Shown: positions 1 to 9,325, counted from the first letter of the stretch. The stretch: DNA of 64,000 nucleotides from Rhopalosiphum padi (GCF_020882245.1 NC_083598.1:7185178-7249177); one strand, 5' to 3'. A program made the numbers and translations. Notes: generated from the letters alone by a model not told the origin.

Positions 1-706
1 AATAAACAAGTTGATCGATGTAATATAAGTGTTTACACTTAATATTCCGATAAGTTTTAACTTTTTTAAAAATGGTATCTTATGTATTATAAATCATAAT
101 GTTTAACAGATAATTTGTATTCATTTTTATATTTGATAGTTTGATACATTAAAAGTTTGTAAAATATAATAATAATATTATTTTTTTTTCATTGAGTGTA
201 AATTTGTTTTGTTTTATAGATTGGATTTGTGGTGTGAAAATAAGTCATCGATAATGAGTTTCAGTTGAATTTGACCAACACGTGCAATTTGCTTTAACAA
301 TGACCATGTCCGGTTATAATTAAAGGTCATTCGACATTAATAAATAAAGTCAAAAGAAAATTTCAATATATTTATACCGGTCATAATTTAAAAACGAGAT
401 ACCAAACTATATTAATATTTAATCGATAATAATGAAACATAAACTATAATTTTAAATATATATACATATATATTTTTAAATACAATTGTTGTTCTACACT
501 CTTATGCTTAACGTATGATTGATATTGACAAAAAAAAAAGGCGTTTGAAGTTTTATAATCAAAATATATAATAAGTATAAAGGTTAAATCAAGTTTTATT
601 TTGAATAAAGAAAATTAAAAATAATAATTATTATTATTAGAAATAAACTAATAATATGCATTTTTCTATAAGCTGCAAAAGTGTGGAGGATGAAAGCAGC
701 ATAAAA
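1..706. other. AT-rich spacer left of the LTR element
   Basis: Very A+T-rich DNA with homopolymer runs and short AT repeats. I see no open frame or RNA gene that I can support. The last 50 bases or so before the GATA target site are less AT-rich, but the small frame there simply runs into the LTR and is not a gene. Confidence 0.6.
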
Positions 707-710
707 GATA

Positions 711-1709
711 TGTTGGCGCCGCGTCCGATCCTACTTTTGGAAATTCGCGGTTATCGGACACGACTCGCGAGGTGTTGGAAACGGGAAAATGTTATCCGGT
801 ATATATATATTATAATAGCACTTCAATATACGAGTGCATATAACACCACCAAAAATGTATATTAAATAAATAGAATATAATAATAATAATCAATGCAAAC
901 GGCTTAACAGTCTAATAAAGGTGGGCGCCCATGAAATAATAATAAAATAAATAATTTGTGTATATGACGATTACAATAAATCAAACAGTACAATTAATGA
1001 AAATACAAAAAAATAGGTTAACGATACCGACACCGCTCGAGCTCTGCCTAGTGGTCCGGAACGCTGGAACAATGATGATGATATTGAGATGCACGCGTCA
1101 CACCAGGTGACGAAAAACACCGTGTTAGATTCTGTGGCGACAACACACAGAAGAGCTCGTCTAAACACGTTGTTTTCTCGGACAGCACGTTACACGACGC
1201 ACACGAATGTAATATAATAATTAATTTTGGTGTATGAATACCAGCACAGCAACGCAACTATGCGTGATTTTATGGCAACAACGCACAAAAAATAAAAACC
1301 TCGTCGACCACGTGGCCGAACAAGACGCGAAAAAGGCACAACTGCGGTGACGATACGCGATGCCACGACCGGCAAAAAAGGTATATCGACCGTTGCGGTC
1401 GACCGCTGGAAAAGAACGCGTATAAGTTCGCAAAATGCCACAACGGCTTAAAATATGTATGCAAACGCATTTACCACACACGCGGTTTCACCACACAACA
1501 CGGTGCGAGGCGGCGAGCGGACGCAACGATGCGTCGGGCTCGAACGCCAGGAAAAAAAAAGTGTAATATCTAATATAAAGGCTGGCCGATGGCGGCACAG
1601 CTTATATAAAATTAGCACTCACAGCTTCGGTACGATGGCGAACTTCGAAGAGGGAGGGGGGAAATTGATAAGTCGCGATAATGCGCTTTAGTAGATCCGC
1701 GTTCGAACA
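711..1709 (-). repeat. 3' LTR of the minus-strand element
   Basis: 999 bp, TG...CA, identical to the copy at 4817-5815 except for A instead of G at 1490. It is the 3' LTR because the polypurine tract lies directly beside it at 1710-1719. It is CpG-rich compared with the flanking DNA. The minus-strand TATA-like box is at 1602-1608. Confidence 0.92.
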
Positions 1710-1719
1710 TCCTCCCCTC
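1710..1719 (-). promoter_or_regulatory. Polypurine tract for plus-strand DNA priming
   Basis: Ten pyrimidines on the plus strand (tcctcccctc), so GAGGGGAGGA on the minus strand, immediately before the minus-strand start of the left LTR (TGTTCGAACG). This is the expected position and composition of a retroelement PPT, and it fixes the element's direction. Confidence 0.8.
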
Positions 1720-2399
1720 GTGAGGCTTTGCATCACTTGCGTTGACGAGAGAACCGGATCGGAAGTCCAATGAAGATGGAAGTACGACGTCAATAGCTGC
1801 CGGTCTCATAACCTGTTACAAATTGTAGTGCCAATGGCTCACATTATTTTTTTTTTATAAGGAGAGAAAAAATCATTAAACACATATATAATAGAAAAAA
1901 AAAAACAATCCAATGAACAGAATATGATTCAGGTAATAAATAATTGTAAAAATACAAAAAAAAAATATATTAAGGACGTATGTCCGTACAACAAAATGAA
2001 AGTCGCAAAGGCACTATAAAAAATAATTAATAATTTTGTAAAAGTGAAATAAACATAATTTATAAATTTATAATTAAACAATCATTTTACCAGTCGTAAG
2101 ACGATATCAAAATAATGTACACAATTATGGACACAAAACAATAGTGCCGCTTGAACAAAATAATATAAATTACAAAATAATAATAATAATACCGATCAAA
2201 TTATATTTCGGATTTATACATGAGGACTCCCCCCGTTCCAACACCCAACCAGTAGCGACATGTCTATACATAGTTAAATAACGTGCAATACAATAAAATA
2301 ATTAACAGGTGGTTGGGTTGGTGAGCCAGACGCGTCGTGTCAAGGAGCACAGTGCTTATAGGTGACACACCAGGACGCGACAATGATAGTAAATCATTT
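1720..2399 (-). other. 3' untranslated interior of the LTR element
   Basis: About 680 bp between the Gag-like stop codon and the polypurine tract, with no coding frame. It holds oligo-T and AT runs. A short inverted repeat can pair in RNA: CCAACACCCAACCA near 2237 and TGGTTGGGTTGG near 2311. If the element once had pol it would lie here; only this short tail remains. Confidence 0.6.
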
Positions 2400-4100
2400 T
2401 CAAATTATTGGTGGGTAATAATGCCACCATGGACATATTACATCACTCCTTACCTTTCGACGGACAATTATTAGCCGCAATTCGTACATATGTAACGGGT
2501 CTGCCCCCTGTCCCGATGACGATGCGGAACGCATCGTGGTACTGACACACGGATTGGTGGAGCACAACAATCGGTGCAATCGGTGACCGAAATGCTGTGA
2601 GACGCAAGAGATCGACGTTACGTAAATGGTACGTTCGCGCTTAGACCGGGCTAAGCGCCGCGGTCGACCGCCTCCGTCAAAAACTATATACGGAAACAAA
2701 TTACTTGGAGGTAATATATACGATACCCAAGCTTCGCAAATGACAACAAGGACCGACGGGTCACAGTTATGTCGACCACGAGTGGCACTCTTACGACGCC
2801 TATGAACCACAGTATGCAACAGGTGGTCAATATTACAAGTACGCGTAGACAATTGGTTGGTCATATCAACAATACGCGTGATACACGACGACAGAAATTT
2901 GGGTAAATCACATAAGGATAGCGACGGAGATGAGTCGTCCCATTCCAACGGATCGCCGTTCGCTCCATGTGTGTTACACCAGTATAAGAGGAGTCGGGCT
3001 GGAATAATCGGCATTATGCCACGCAACGCCCTATCGACGTTCGATGATTTAATATACTGTCCAAAGAAACCGGTCATTAACAATGTGCGGATCTGATACC
3101 CGCGATTGAACATATATTTTTTAAACGATTTGTGAAGGCCTATTACCCAAACCACGATACTTGTCACGTCTGCCCATTGACGTAATGACGACGGCGATCC
3201 CATCACGTATTGAAGACGGCGACGCGCAGGTAAATAATATATCGATAACGACGGATACGCATCGCGATAGCGTTCCGGATTTTGTACGCACATTGTAGGC
3301 CTACGGAATACCACGGGGTGGAGTGGGAACACAGGCGGCGGCGGCGGCGCGACTACGCGCTTTAACACGGCCGAACCTTTAACAAAGTTCAATGACCACT
3401 TATGAGCTCCATTGGCAGCGCGGACTGCACAGATAATGTCGGGGGGGAGGAGCGGCCCGTTTCTAAACAAATCATAAATACACGGCCTTACGAAATTCGG
3501 CGATCTCATTACAGGCCCGAGCGTAAAAACCAACTTGGCCAATGGTGACCTGAACGTCAACAAATTACAATCTAACATATCATAATCACGATTCAACAAT
3601 GGTGTGGCGGTTGGGCGGGACACGACTGAATTTATATCGGACGCAGACGGACGGGTCGGTAACACTTCCGAAAAATGTCCACTCGGAAAACTAATACATT
3701 GGCCGCGGACAGTCTTCGACGTTCGCGGAATTGACTCAAAAGTCGTCGGATGTGCTTTAATAATACGCTCCGTGCCCATATGACATATTTGTGTCCAAAC
3801 GGTTTTGGACATGTCGACAAGTTTGCGCATGGTAGAATGTAAGTCTAACGAATACTCGTCCGCCCTGTTAAGCGCAAACAAACAGTTTAATACGACCAGA
3901 TCAAAAGACTTGAACTCGTGCCACAAAGAGTCTAGGTCAGCCACGTAAAAGGAGTACAGGGAAACTAAGCTATTGTCGGTAACGACACGTAATGCCACAT
4001 CATGTGTGCTTCGAATTTGCGCAATCACAGTCGCGCGCTTTATAGTATTCAATTTTAATAATCTTGTAAAACGACGGAGACGCTCTTCATCTTCGGCCAT
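2400..4100 (-). CDS. Gag-like protein of the LTR element, 566 aa
   Basis: This is the only long frame in the element. The open frame extends upstream to 4115, but that position is GTG. The first ATG is at 4100-4098 in a strong Kozak context (GCTACCATGG), giving a protein that starts MAEDEERLRRFTRLL. Residues about 10-130 are an alpha-helical, Arg/Leu-rich segment followed by LDSLWHEFKSFDLVVLNCLF and a second amphipathic helix. I read this as the N-terminal capsid-like region of BEL/Pao Gag (DUF1759 type). The remaining 430 residues or so are Pro/Arg/Ser-rich with a run of five prolines. They contain no CCHC zinc knuckle, no protease motif and no polymerase motif that I can see. The downstream part may be a shifted frame kept open by the higher GC content, or a genuinely diverged Gag. 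Packaging of the element's own RNA is the expected role. Confidence is good that the frame exists, moderate for Gag, and low for the C-terminal two thirds as functional protein. Confidence 0.6.
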   Translation of the reverse strand: MAEDEERLRRFTRLLKLNTIKRATVIAQIRSTHDVALRVVTDNSLVSLYSFYVADLDSLWHEFKSFDLVVLNCLFALNRADEYSLDLHSTMRKLVDMSKTVWTQICHMGTERIIKAHPTTFESIPRTSKTVRGQCISFPSGHFSEVLPTRPSASDINSVVSRPTATPLLNRDYDMLDCNLLTFRSPLAKLVFTLGPVMRSPNFVRPCIYDLFRNGPLLPPDIICAVRAANGAHKWSLNFVKGSAVLKRVVAPPPPPVFPLHPVVFRRPTMCVQNPERYRDAYPSLSIYYLPARRRLQYVMGSPSSLRQWADVTSIVVWVIGLHKSFKKYMFNRGYQIRTLLMTGFFGQYIKSSNVDRALRGIMPIIPARLLLYWCNTHGANGDPLEWDDSSPSLSLCDLPKFLSSCITRIVDMTNQLSTRTCNIDHLLHTVVHRRRKSATRGRHNCDPSVLVVICEAWVSYILPPSNLFPYIVFDGGGRPRRLARSKRERTIYVTSISCVSQHFGHRLHRLLCSTNPCVSTTMRSASSSGQGADPLHMYELRLIIVRRKVRSDVICPWWHYYPPII

Positions 4101-4796
4101 GGTAGCGGACCCCACCCTACGCTACTATGGAAGACTACAACCGAATGAATTCTTACGAATTAAATCACAACACGGTATAAACAACCGGAGTGAACGGACA
4201 ATACCCAAAATGTTATATAAAATATTTCACAGCGACCGGCGCGAATAATAAATAATAATAATGATATATCGGCGATATCACTTCAACGACAGGCGCAAAT
4301 TACGTAGTATACCTACAACGTTAGTGCAATTGATATATTGGAGATATCAATTTCGCAACCGACACGACTAATTAAGTGTAGTTTAGATATATCGACGATA
4401 TCAAAACTGACGGCTATCGCGTATACGCATTAACTTATTGAATATATCGACGATATCCAGGTGATGCGTAGAATTACCTCTAACGTTAATCTACAGTACA
4501 GCTGATAGCAAACACCACGACCAACGCGCGGTTAACTTAATGTTAATAAACGCCTATATCAGCCATATACTACTATCTGCACTATGCGCGCATCAAACAT
4601 TAACTTAATTTAATTTAACAGTACCTAAATAGTACTAATAATAATAATCACCCACGGGGAAGGCCGGTCAACTAATACACACGTATAGACAATAAATGTC
4701 AACGTCCGGGGAACACCCAAGCACTGTACTTTGCACCAAAATACCAAGGCAAAACACGAACCAACACACCGCTACCGAACCCCCCACTGAGGTCGG
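4101..4796 (-). other. Leader (5' untranslated region) of the LTR element
   Basis: About 700 bp between the primer binding site and the Gag-like ATG, long for a leader and without its own convincing frame. Its main feature is the four-copy palindrome array at 4263-4458. The packaging signal would also be expected here, but I cannot identify it from sequence alone. Confidence 0.6.
4263..4458. promoter_or_regulatory. Four-copy near-palindromic CGATA operator-like array in the retroelement leader
   Basis: Four 18-bp copies of GATATATCGACGATATCA or close variants lie at 4263-4280 (core CGGCG), 4332-4349 (core TGGAG), 4386-4403 and 4441-4458 (first and last base changed). Start-to-start spacing is 69, 54 and 55 bp. 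The core TATCG-N-CGATA is an inverted pair of CGATA half-sites. The DNA between copies is not repeated, so this is not a simple tandem repeat and suggests selection on the motif. CGATA clusters bind BEAF-32, and TATCGATA binds DREF, in flies. The position just after the 5' LTR is where the gypsy element carries its Su(Hw) insulator. Binding by any particular protein is inference. A related half-site also occurs inside each LTR (near 1381 and 5487). Confidence 0.65.
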
Positions 4797-4814
4797 AACC
4801 ACGCTCTGCTACCA
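4797..4814 (-). promoter_or_regulatory. Primer binding site, initiator tRNA-Met-like
   Basis: Read on the minus strand from the LTR inner edge there are two bases (TT), then TGGTAGCAGAGCGTGGTT. The metazoan initiator tRNA-Met 3' end would give TGGTAGCAGAGGATGG, so the first 11 bases match and divergence follows. TGG complements the tRNA CCA end. The position two bases inside the LTR is typical. Confidence 0.75.
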
Positions 4815-4816
4815 AA

Positions 4817-5815
4817 TGTTGGCGCCGCGTCCGATCCTACTTTTGGAAATTCGCGGTTATCGGACACGACTCGCGAGGTGTTGGAAACGGGAAAATGTTA
4901 TCCGGTATATATATATTATAATAGCACTTCAATATACGAGTGCATATAACACCACCAAAAATGTATATTAAATAAATAGAATATAATAATAATAATCAAT
5001 GCAAACGGCTTAACAGTCTAATAAAGGTGGGCGCCCATGAAATAATAATAAAATAAATAATTTGTGTATATGACGATTACAATAAATCAAACAGTACAAT
5101 TAATGAAAATACAAAAAAATAGGTTAACGATACCGACACCGCTCGAGCTCTGCCTAGTGGTCCGGAACGCTGGAACAATGATGATGATATTGAGATGCAC
5201 GCGTCACACCAGGTGACGAAAAACACCGTGTTAGATTCTGTGGCGACAACACACAGAAGAGCTCGTCTAAACACGTTGTTTTCTCGGACAGCACGTTACA
5301 CGACGCACACGAATGTAATATAATAATTAATTTTGGTGTATGAATACCAGCACAGCAACGCAACTATGCGTGATTTTATGGCAACAACGCACAAAAAATA
5401 AAAACCTCGTCGACCACGTGGCCGAACAAGACGCGAAAAAGGCACAACTGCGGTGACGATACGCGATGCCACGACCGGCAAAAAAGGTATATCGACCGTT
5501 GCGGTCGACCGCTGGAAAAGAACGCGTATAAGTTCGCAAAATGCCACAACGGCTTAAAATATGTATGCAAACGCATTTACCACACACGCGGTTTCGCCAC
5601 ACAACACGGTGCGAGGCGGCGAGCGGACGCAACGATGCGTCGGGCTCGAACGCCAGGAAAAAAAAAGTGTAATATCTAATATAAAGGCTGGCCGATGGCG
5701 GCACAGCTTATATAAAATTAGCACTCACAGCTTCGGTACGATGGCGAACTTCGAAGAGGGAGGGGGGAAATTGATAAGTCGCGATAATGCGCTTTAGTAG
5801 ATCCGCGTTCGAACA
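4817..5815 (-). repeat. 5' LTR of the minus-strand element
   Basis: 999 bp, TG...CA, one mismatch to 711-1709. This is the 5' LTR because the primer binding site lies just inside it. On the minus strand it starts TGTTCGAACG and contains a TATA-like box about 100 bp in, so U3 is short and most of the LTR would be R and U5. A stable hairpin CGACCG-TTG-CGGTCG also lies within it (near 5492). Confidence 0.92.
5708..5714 (-). promoter_or_regulatory. TATA-like box of the 5' LTR promoter
   Basis: TATATAA on the minus strand, inside TTTTATATAAGCTGTGCC and flanked by GC-rich DNA. It is the best core-promoter candidate in the LTR. A weaker TTTATATTAG lies about 30 bp downstream. Confidence 0.5.
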
Positions 5816-5819
5816 GATA

Positions 5820-6316
5820 AATTATCAACTGAGCATAAATAAAATGATAAAATATTCACAATGATGTAAAATAAATCAATATCGTCAGTGCAAATAATTT
5901 TTCATTTAAGCTTTCGATATATATTTATTTTTTAATGCATTTTGTATAGAAGGTAGTTCTGAAACGTATAACTTATACAGTCAGTAAATGCCTTTATAAA
6001 ATCTAATTAGTAGAATTCAACACAAGCAATTCAAAATTGTTTTAGAAATTAACTTGCCTTAGTGGTTAGAAATAGCATACATTATCAAACTAAGTAATTT
6101 AATAGTTAAAATAAATTCAATATATTTTTACGATGCATTATTGTAAACGAATTTCATCTATTCTGTGGACATTGTCTTGGAAAAATAAATATAAAATATG
6201 TGTATGTATAATACAAATTTAGATAAAAACGGTTATCAAATATTTAGATAATAAAATTATAATAAATAACAACCGCGAATAAAAATAATATAGGATAATC
6301 AATTATTAAACAATCG
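5820..6316. other. AT-rich spacer
   Basis: AT-rich DNA between the LTR element and the inverted repeat, with no coding frame or RNA gene that I can support. Confidence 0.55.
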
Positions 6317-6693
6317 GAGGACGTCGCACCCGCATTTGTCTCCATCTTACACAGATGCGATACAGACAAAACGCGTTTACGCAGTTTGAATAGAGCTCGC
6401 TCAATTTTAGTTCTAGAGTAAACCTGGTTTAAAATCAAGATGAAGACGGTGATATCGTTTAGAAATAGCAAAAATTTCAAAATTTTTAAATAACCTTTAA
6501 CTTTTCAAAATTAAATTTTTTTTTTAAAAACTCGTCGTCTTGCCTTCCAAAATATTGTCATATTTTAATTTTATAATATGTATATTTACTCAAGAACCAA
6601 AATTGAGCGAGTTCTATTTAGACTGCGTAAACGCGTGTTGCCTATGTCGTACGTGTGCAAGACAGAGACAACATATCCGGGTACGACGTCCTC
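6317..6693. repeat. Imperfect inverted repeat, arms about 106-109 bp, spacer about 160 bp
   Basis: The left arm 6317-6422, reverse complemented, matches the right arm 6585-6693 at roughly 80 percent by eye. Both share AAAATTGAGCGAG, ACTGCGTAAACGCGT and a GACGTCCTC end. The arms are much less AT-rich than the DNA around and between them. I read this as two diverged, oppositely oriented copies of one interspersed repeat, or the arms of a foldback element. The 78-codon minus-strand frame running across the left arm is not a gene. Confidence 0.7.
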
Positions 6694-7596
6694 TTAAAAT
6701 GTTAAGAAAATTATAATTTATAAACAAAAAATGTCAGCTTTTATTAATATTCCTTATAATAACACTACGAATCTCAATCAACTTATTTGTACGTATAGTA
6801 TTTTTATCATCGATCAAAAAACTTTATTCTAAACTATTATTTTTCCTATTCTAACTGTGTTTATAAAATGATTTGTTCCTAAATAAAATACTAAAATATC
6901 TAAAAATCTTAAAAGTGTTTGCAGCTATAAATCGTTAACATTCAAATAGAACCACACAAAACTCTTACAAACTGTTTCCAAAAATCAGCCGTTTCAAAAT
7001 TAAATGTGGTTAAAAACTTTACGAAACAAACCAAAAGTCTGAGTATGCTAGAGGGATGTAGTGGTGGTTACGAGCAACCAATCTCAGTCACACCGAAAAA
7101 CGGCTAGTCGTGTATATATATTGCATTAACCACAATTCCACAGCTTTGGTTTGATTTCGTCAAAGACGGCAATCACAGGCATTCTGAGATTTTTTCCGAC
7201 ATTTTACTGCCCTCCACGCATAATGCGCATGTATACAAAACTGTTTCAAACTTTATTCCTGTTTAGATCAATCTTTCGGTGGTAAACTTTTCGGCGGAGT
7301 AGCAAAAAATGTTTATGATGCCGTCGGTTACTCACGGGTGGAAAATGCATACTCGGTTAGCATCCACACGAAAATTCTGGGGCACCCAATTTAATAATAT
7401 ACCAAAATTCCGATCGATAAACTAGGAACGCATATAATTTGTGGACAATAATTTTTTATATTACCACATTTCGCCATTTTCATTATATGACGACACTCGT
7501 GATCTAATCGGTCGAATATACTTGCACGTGAGACATTCGGTTATTGTGTTATAATTGTGGTAGTAGAGGAGGATGAGGACACGACTTGTCCTAATA
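6694..7596. other. Spacer, mixed composition, no recognised gene
   Basis: Less AT-rich patches around 7030-7220 and 7280-7390 contain no frame I can assign. A minus-strand GTGAGTAAC donor-like site near 7333 follows a short open stretch, but no supporting acceptor or homology is visible. A following exon of the phosphodiesterase gene (8205-8273) could lie here but was not found. Confidence 0.4.
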
Positions 7597-7627
7597 TTTT
7601 TTTTTTTTTTTTTGGGGGGGGGGGGGG
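7597..7627. repeat. Homopolymer junction T17-G14
   Basis: Seventeen T (7597-7613) pass directly into fourteen G (7614-7627). G14 is striking in such an AT-rich window and could form a G-quadruplex. It is also the kind of place where read or assembly length errors occur. Confidence 0.85.
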
Positions 7628-8204
7628 CGATATTATTTTTCTACACACACGTCATGTTCTAAAAGCTGACATTTTTAAATCTTCTAAAATAAAGAAAAAA
7701 TGCATTTTACATGCATTTATAAGATATTTACTTTTTTTTCCTCAAATTATTGCACAAGTACACTTATTTCATGTTTCTCTTGTTGTTATACATGTATATT
7801 ATGTTGACGTAGTGTCATCGTTATTAAATTATTAGGGTTATACAAATAACTCAATAATATTATTTCATAAATTATGATACAGGATTATCATCCCGTTATT
7901 TTTTTTTTTACCAAACAAGTTATAACCCCCTTTTTTAATTAACTCTTATGCACTTAATTTTATTCAACGATTCGGATACATACATTTTGTTTCTAAGCCA
8001 TACAATTAGTTGTAATATTCTAATATTCGTGTAAAAACAAACAATTAAGTTATTATTTCGATTTTGAACAAATTATTTTGCAATCCACCACCCCTATTTT
8101 TTTACTAAACAATACGAAACTGTTCGATTAAAACGCAAATACTTATTGTAACAATATAATACTCTTGTATAGATATTATTATAATATATACTCATTATAC
8201 TCAC
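7628..8204. other. AT-rich DNA, probably intron of the phosphodiesterase-like gene
   Basis: It lies directly downstream (minus strand) of the splice donor at 8204-8203, so it should be intronic. It is AT-rich with T runs. No next exon is recognised before the LTR element or the left end of the window. Confidence 0.45.
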
Positions 8205-8273
8205 TTTGTGCGTAATCGCCGGTGGCTGCGTAATTCACGTCATAATGTATATCGGTGATGTGCCAAAAGTATC
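8205..8273 (-). CDS. Internal exon of an acid-sphingomyelinase-like phosphodiesterase
   Basis: A 69-nt exon on the minus strand, with acceptor TTTCTTGTTTCAG just before 8273 and donor GTGAGTAT starting at 8204. It reads YFWHITDIHYDVNYAATGDYAQ, with the first two bases finishing a Gly-type codon from the previous exon. FWHITD-x-H-x-D is the first metallophosphoesterase block of the SMPDL3/acid sphingomyelinase family, where the Asp and His bind the active-site metals. These enzymes are secreted or lysosomal phosphodiesterases. Only this exon is found. The other catalytic blocks and the signal-peptide exon must lie elsewhere. The frame stays open upstream through 8583, but that part looks like intron or leader DNA, not protein. 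Family assignment is from motif recognition only. Confidence 0.6.
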
Positions 8274-8703
8274 CTGAAACAAGAAAAGATAAATTTTCAT
8301 CTGGTCCGCTGCTAGAACTTTGCGCCGATCCCTCGAGATTCATCGCCGCAACGCGTACGTCGGTGTTGCGGTGGAATACCGAGAGGGGGGGTCGGTTGTA
8401 TGCGCGGTCGGAGGGTGGTCTTTGTGTAGGGGTAGCGGGTACGCGGGATTGCGCGCGCAGCTGCCGTACTATTATACGCAATACGCGGAGTGCACGGCGA
8501 TGGAACCAGACGGAGTAGCCGGATTCGGGACGATCCGCGCCACTCCCCCGGGAGAGATGGACGAGGGGCTTACAATGTGTCACGGATTAGAGCAAATTAG
8601 TATTAATAACTTTACGGGCAATGCATATTGAACGCGCTTGGGACATATACACATAAACGCAGACACAGCCACACACACACAAACCAACACACACATATAT
8701 ATA
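8274..8703. promoter_or_regulatory. GC/CpG-rich tract upstream of the phosphodiesterase exon, left half
   Basis: From about 8300 to 8640 the DNA is strikingly CpG-rich against its surroundings, then grades into a CA/TA microsatellite. Several overlapping open frames here simply reflect the high GC. With 11797-12130 it forms one island now split by the DNA transposon. I infer a promoter, leader or first-intron region of the minus-strand phosphodiesterase-like gene. No definite transcription start is seen. Confidence 0.4.
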
Positions 8704-8707
8704 TATA

Positions 8708-8770
8708 TGTTACCGGCAGTATGGATAATCCGGTGTTTTGTGAAATGCCTAGGCATTATATAAAATGCCA
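8708..8770 (+). repeat. Left terminal inverted repeat of the Ginger-like element
   Basis: About 63 bp, pairing with 11730-11792 at roughly 75 percent by eye. The outer 11 bases TGTTACCGGCA are identical. It includes an ATGCCTAGGCAT palindrome overlapping a second one (GGCATT...AATGCC). Another CCTAGG copy lies just inside at 8806-8811. These are probable transposase binding sites. Confidence 0.8.
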
Positions 8771-9182
8771 AAAATCACTCGGAAATATGCACAATACGAA
8801 CTTTGCCTAGGTATTATGTATAATGCCAGAAGTGAAATAGGAAATATGATCAAAATAAACAAAATTGGGTATCGACTATTACTAGAGCGCGGTTTTTTGC
8901 AAGGATTGTTTTTTATTTATTTAAAATTTACAAATTAATTAATAATAAAAATCTATTATTTTCAATCAATCTATTATAATTTATAAAGATAACTGACAAA
9001 AATCCAAAAATGTGAAAAGAAAAAAATATGCAATTGCATAGAAATCTGCGCTTTACCTATTCAGTATTCACCAACGACTTTACTTATCGTTTATTGTAAA
9101 TGCGTGTGCCGGCCGCCGCGTGATGATTTGACACAATAAAGATAAGAATCTTAATCTTTATTGCATCAGATTCATACCCTAC
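8771..9182 (+). other. 5' region of the transposon, upstream of the promoter
   Basis: Non-coding. It includes the second CCTAGG site (8806-8811), a motif GCATAGAAATCTGCGCTTT (9036-9054) that recurs as a near copy in intron 1 (9731-9749), and an almost perfect 30-bp palindrome at 9134-9163 (CAATAAAGAT...ATCTTTATTG). Confidence 0.55.
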
Positions 9183-9190
9183 TATAAAAA
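9183..9190 (+). promoter_or_regulatory. Candidate TATA box of the transposase gene
   Basis: TATAAAAA about 150 bp upstream of the ATG. It is the best core-promoter match between the left terminal repeat and the first exon. The AT-rich context lowers its weight. Confidence 0.35.
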
Positions 9191-9203
9191 TAATAATTCT
9201 GAC

Positions 9204-9325
9204 GAACTATATTGAACATATTTTTATTATTTTATCGTCATTTTCGTATCTCGTCGCGGTGTGAACTAAATTGAACATTCTTACTTTTATTATTTTATCG
9301 TCATTCTCGTTTCTCGTAGCAGTGT
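9204..9325 (+). repeat. Direct duplication of about 60 bp just before the transposase ATG
   Basis: 9204-9262 and 9263-9325 are two adjacent copies starting GAACTA and sharing TTATTATTTTATCGTCATT and a TCTCGT-GCRGTGT end, with a few substitutions and small indels. They form most of the presumed leader. Confidence 0.75.

Larger units (their letters stand above)
707..5819 (-). mobile_element. Non-autonomous LTR retrotransposon (BEL/Pao-like), minus strand, with target duplication
   Basis: The element proper is 711-5815. It has two 999-bp direct repeats, each beginning TG and ending CA, at a constant offset of 4106 bases. GATA precedes the left repeat (707-710) and follows the right one (5816-5819), so the target duplication is 4 bp. 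Orientation is set by three signals. A primer binding site read on the minus strand lies two bases inside the right LTR, a polypurine tract on the minus strand abuts the left LTR, and the single long internal ORF is also on the minus strand. The interior (1710-4816, 3107 bp) encodes only a Gag-like product. No protease, reverse transcriptase, RNase H or integrase is visible on either strand, so mobilisation would need enzymes in trans. The LTRs differ at one base (1490 A against 5596 G), which means a recent insertion. BEL/Pao is inferred from the Gag N-terminus; the superfamily could be wrong. Confidence 0.9.

Noticed and set aside
971..1691. Several short frames on both strands inside the LTRs, repeated at 5077-5797
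   Set aside because: They are identical in both LTRs, overlap each other and reflect GC-rich LTR sequence. One is shortened by the single LTR difference at 1490.
8179..8583. 134-codon minus-strand frame as one protein
   Set aside because: Only 8273-8205 shows family similarity, and it has an acceptor and donor. The upstream part is CpG-rich DNA read through an intron boundary.
8320..8631. Plus-strand frame of 103 codons
   Set aside because: Shadow of the GC-rich island and antisense to the phosphodiesterase region. No homology or splice sites.
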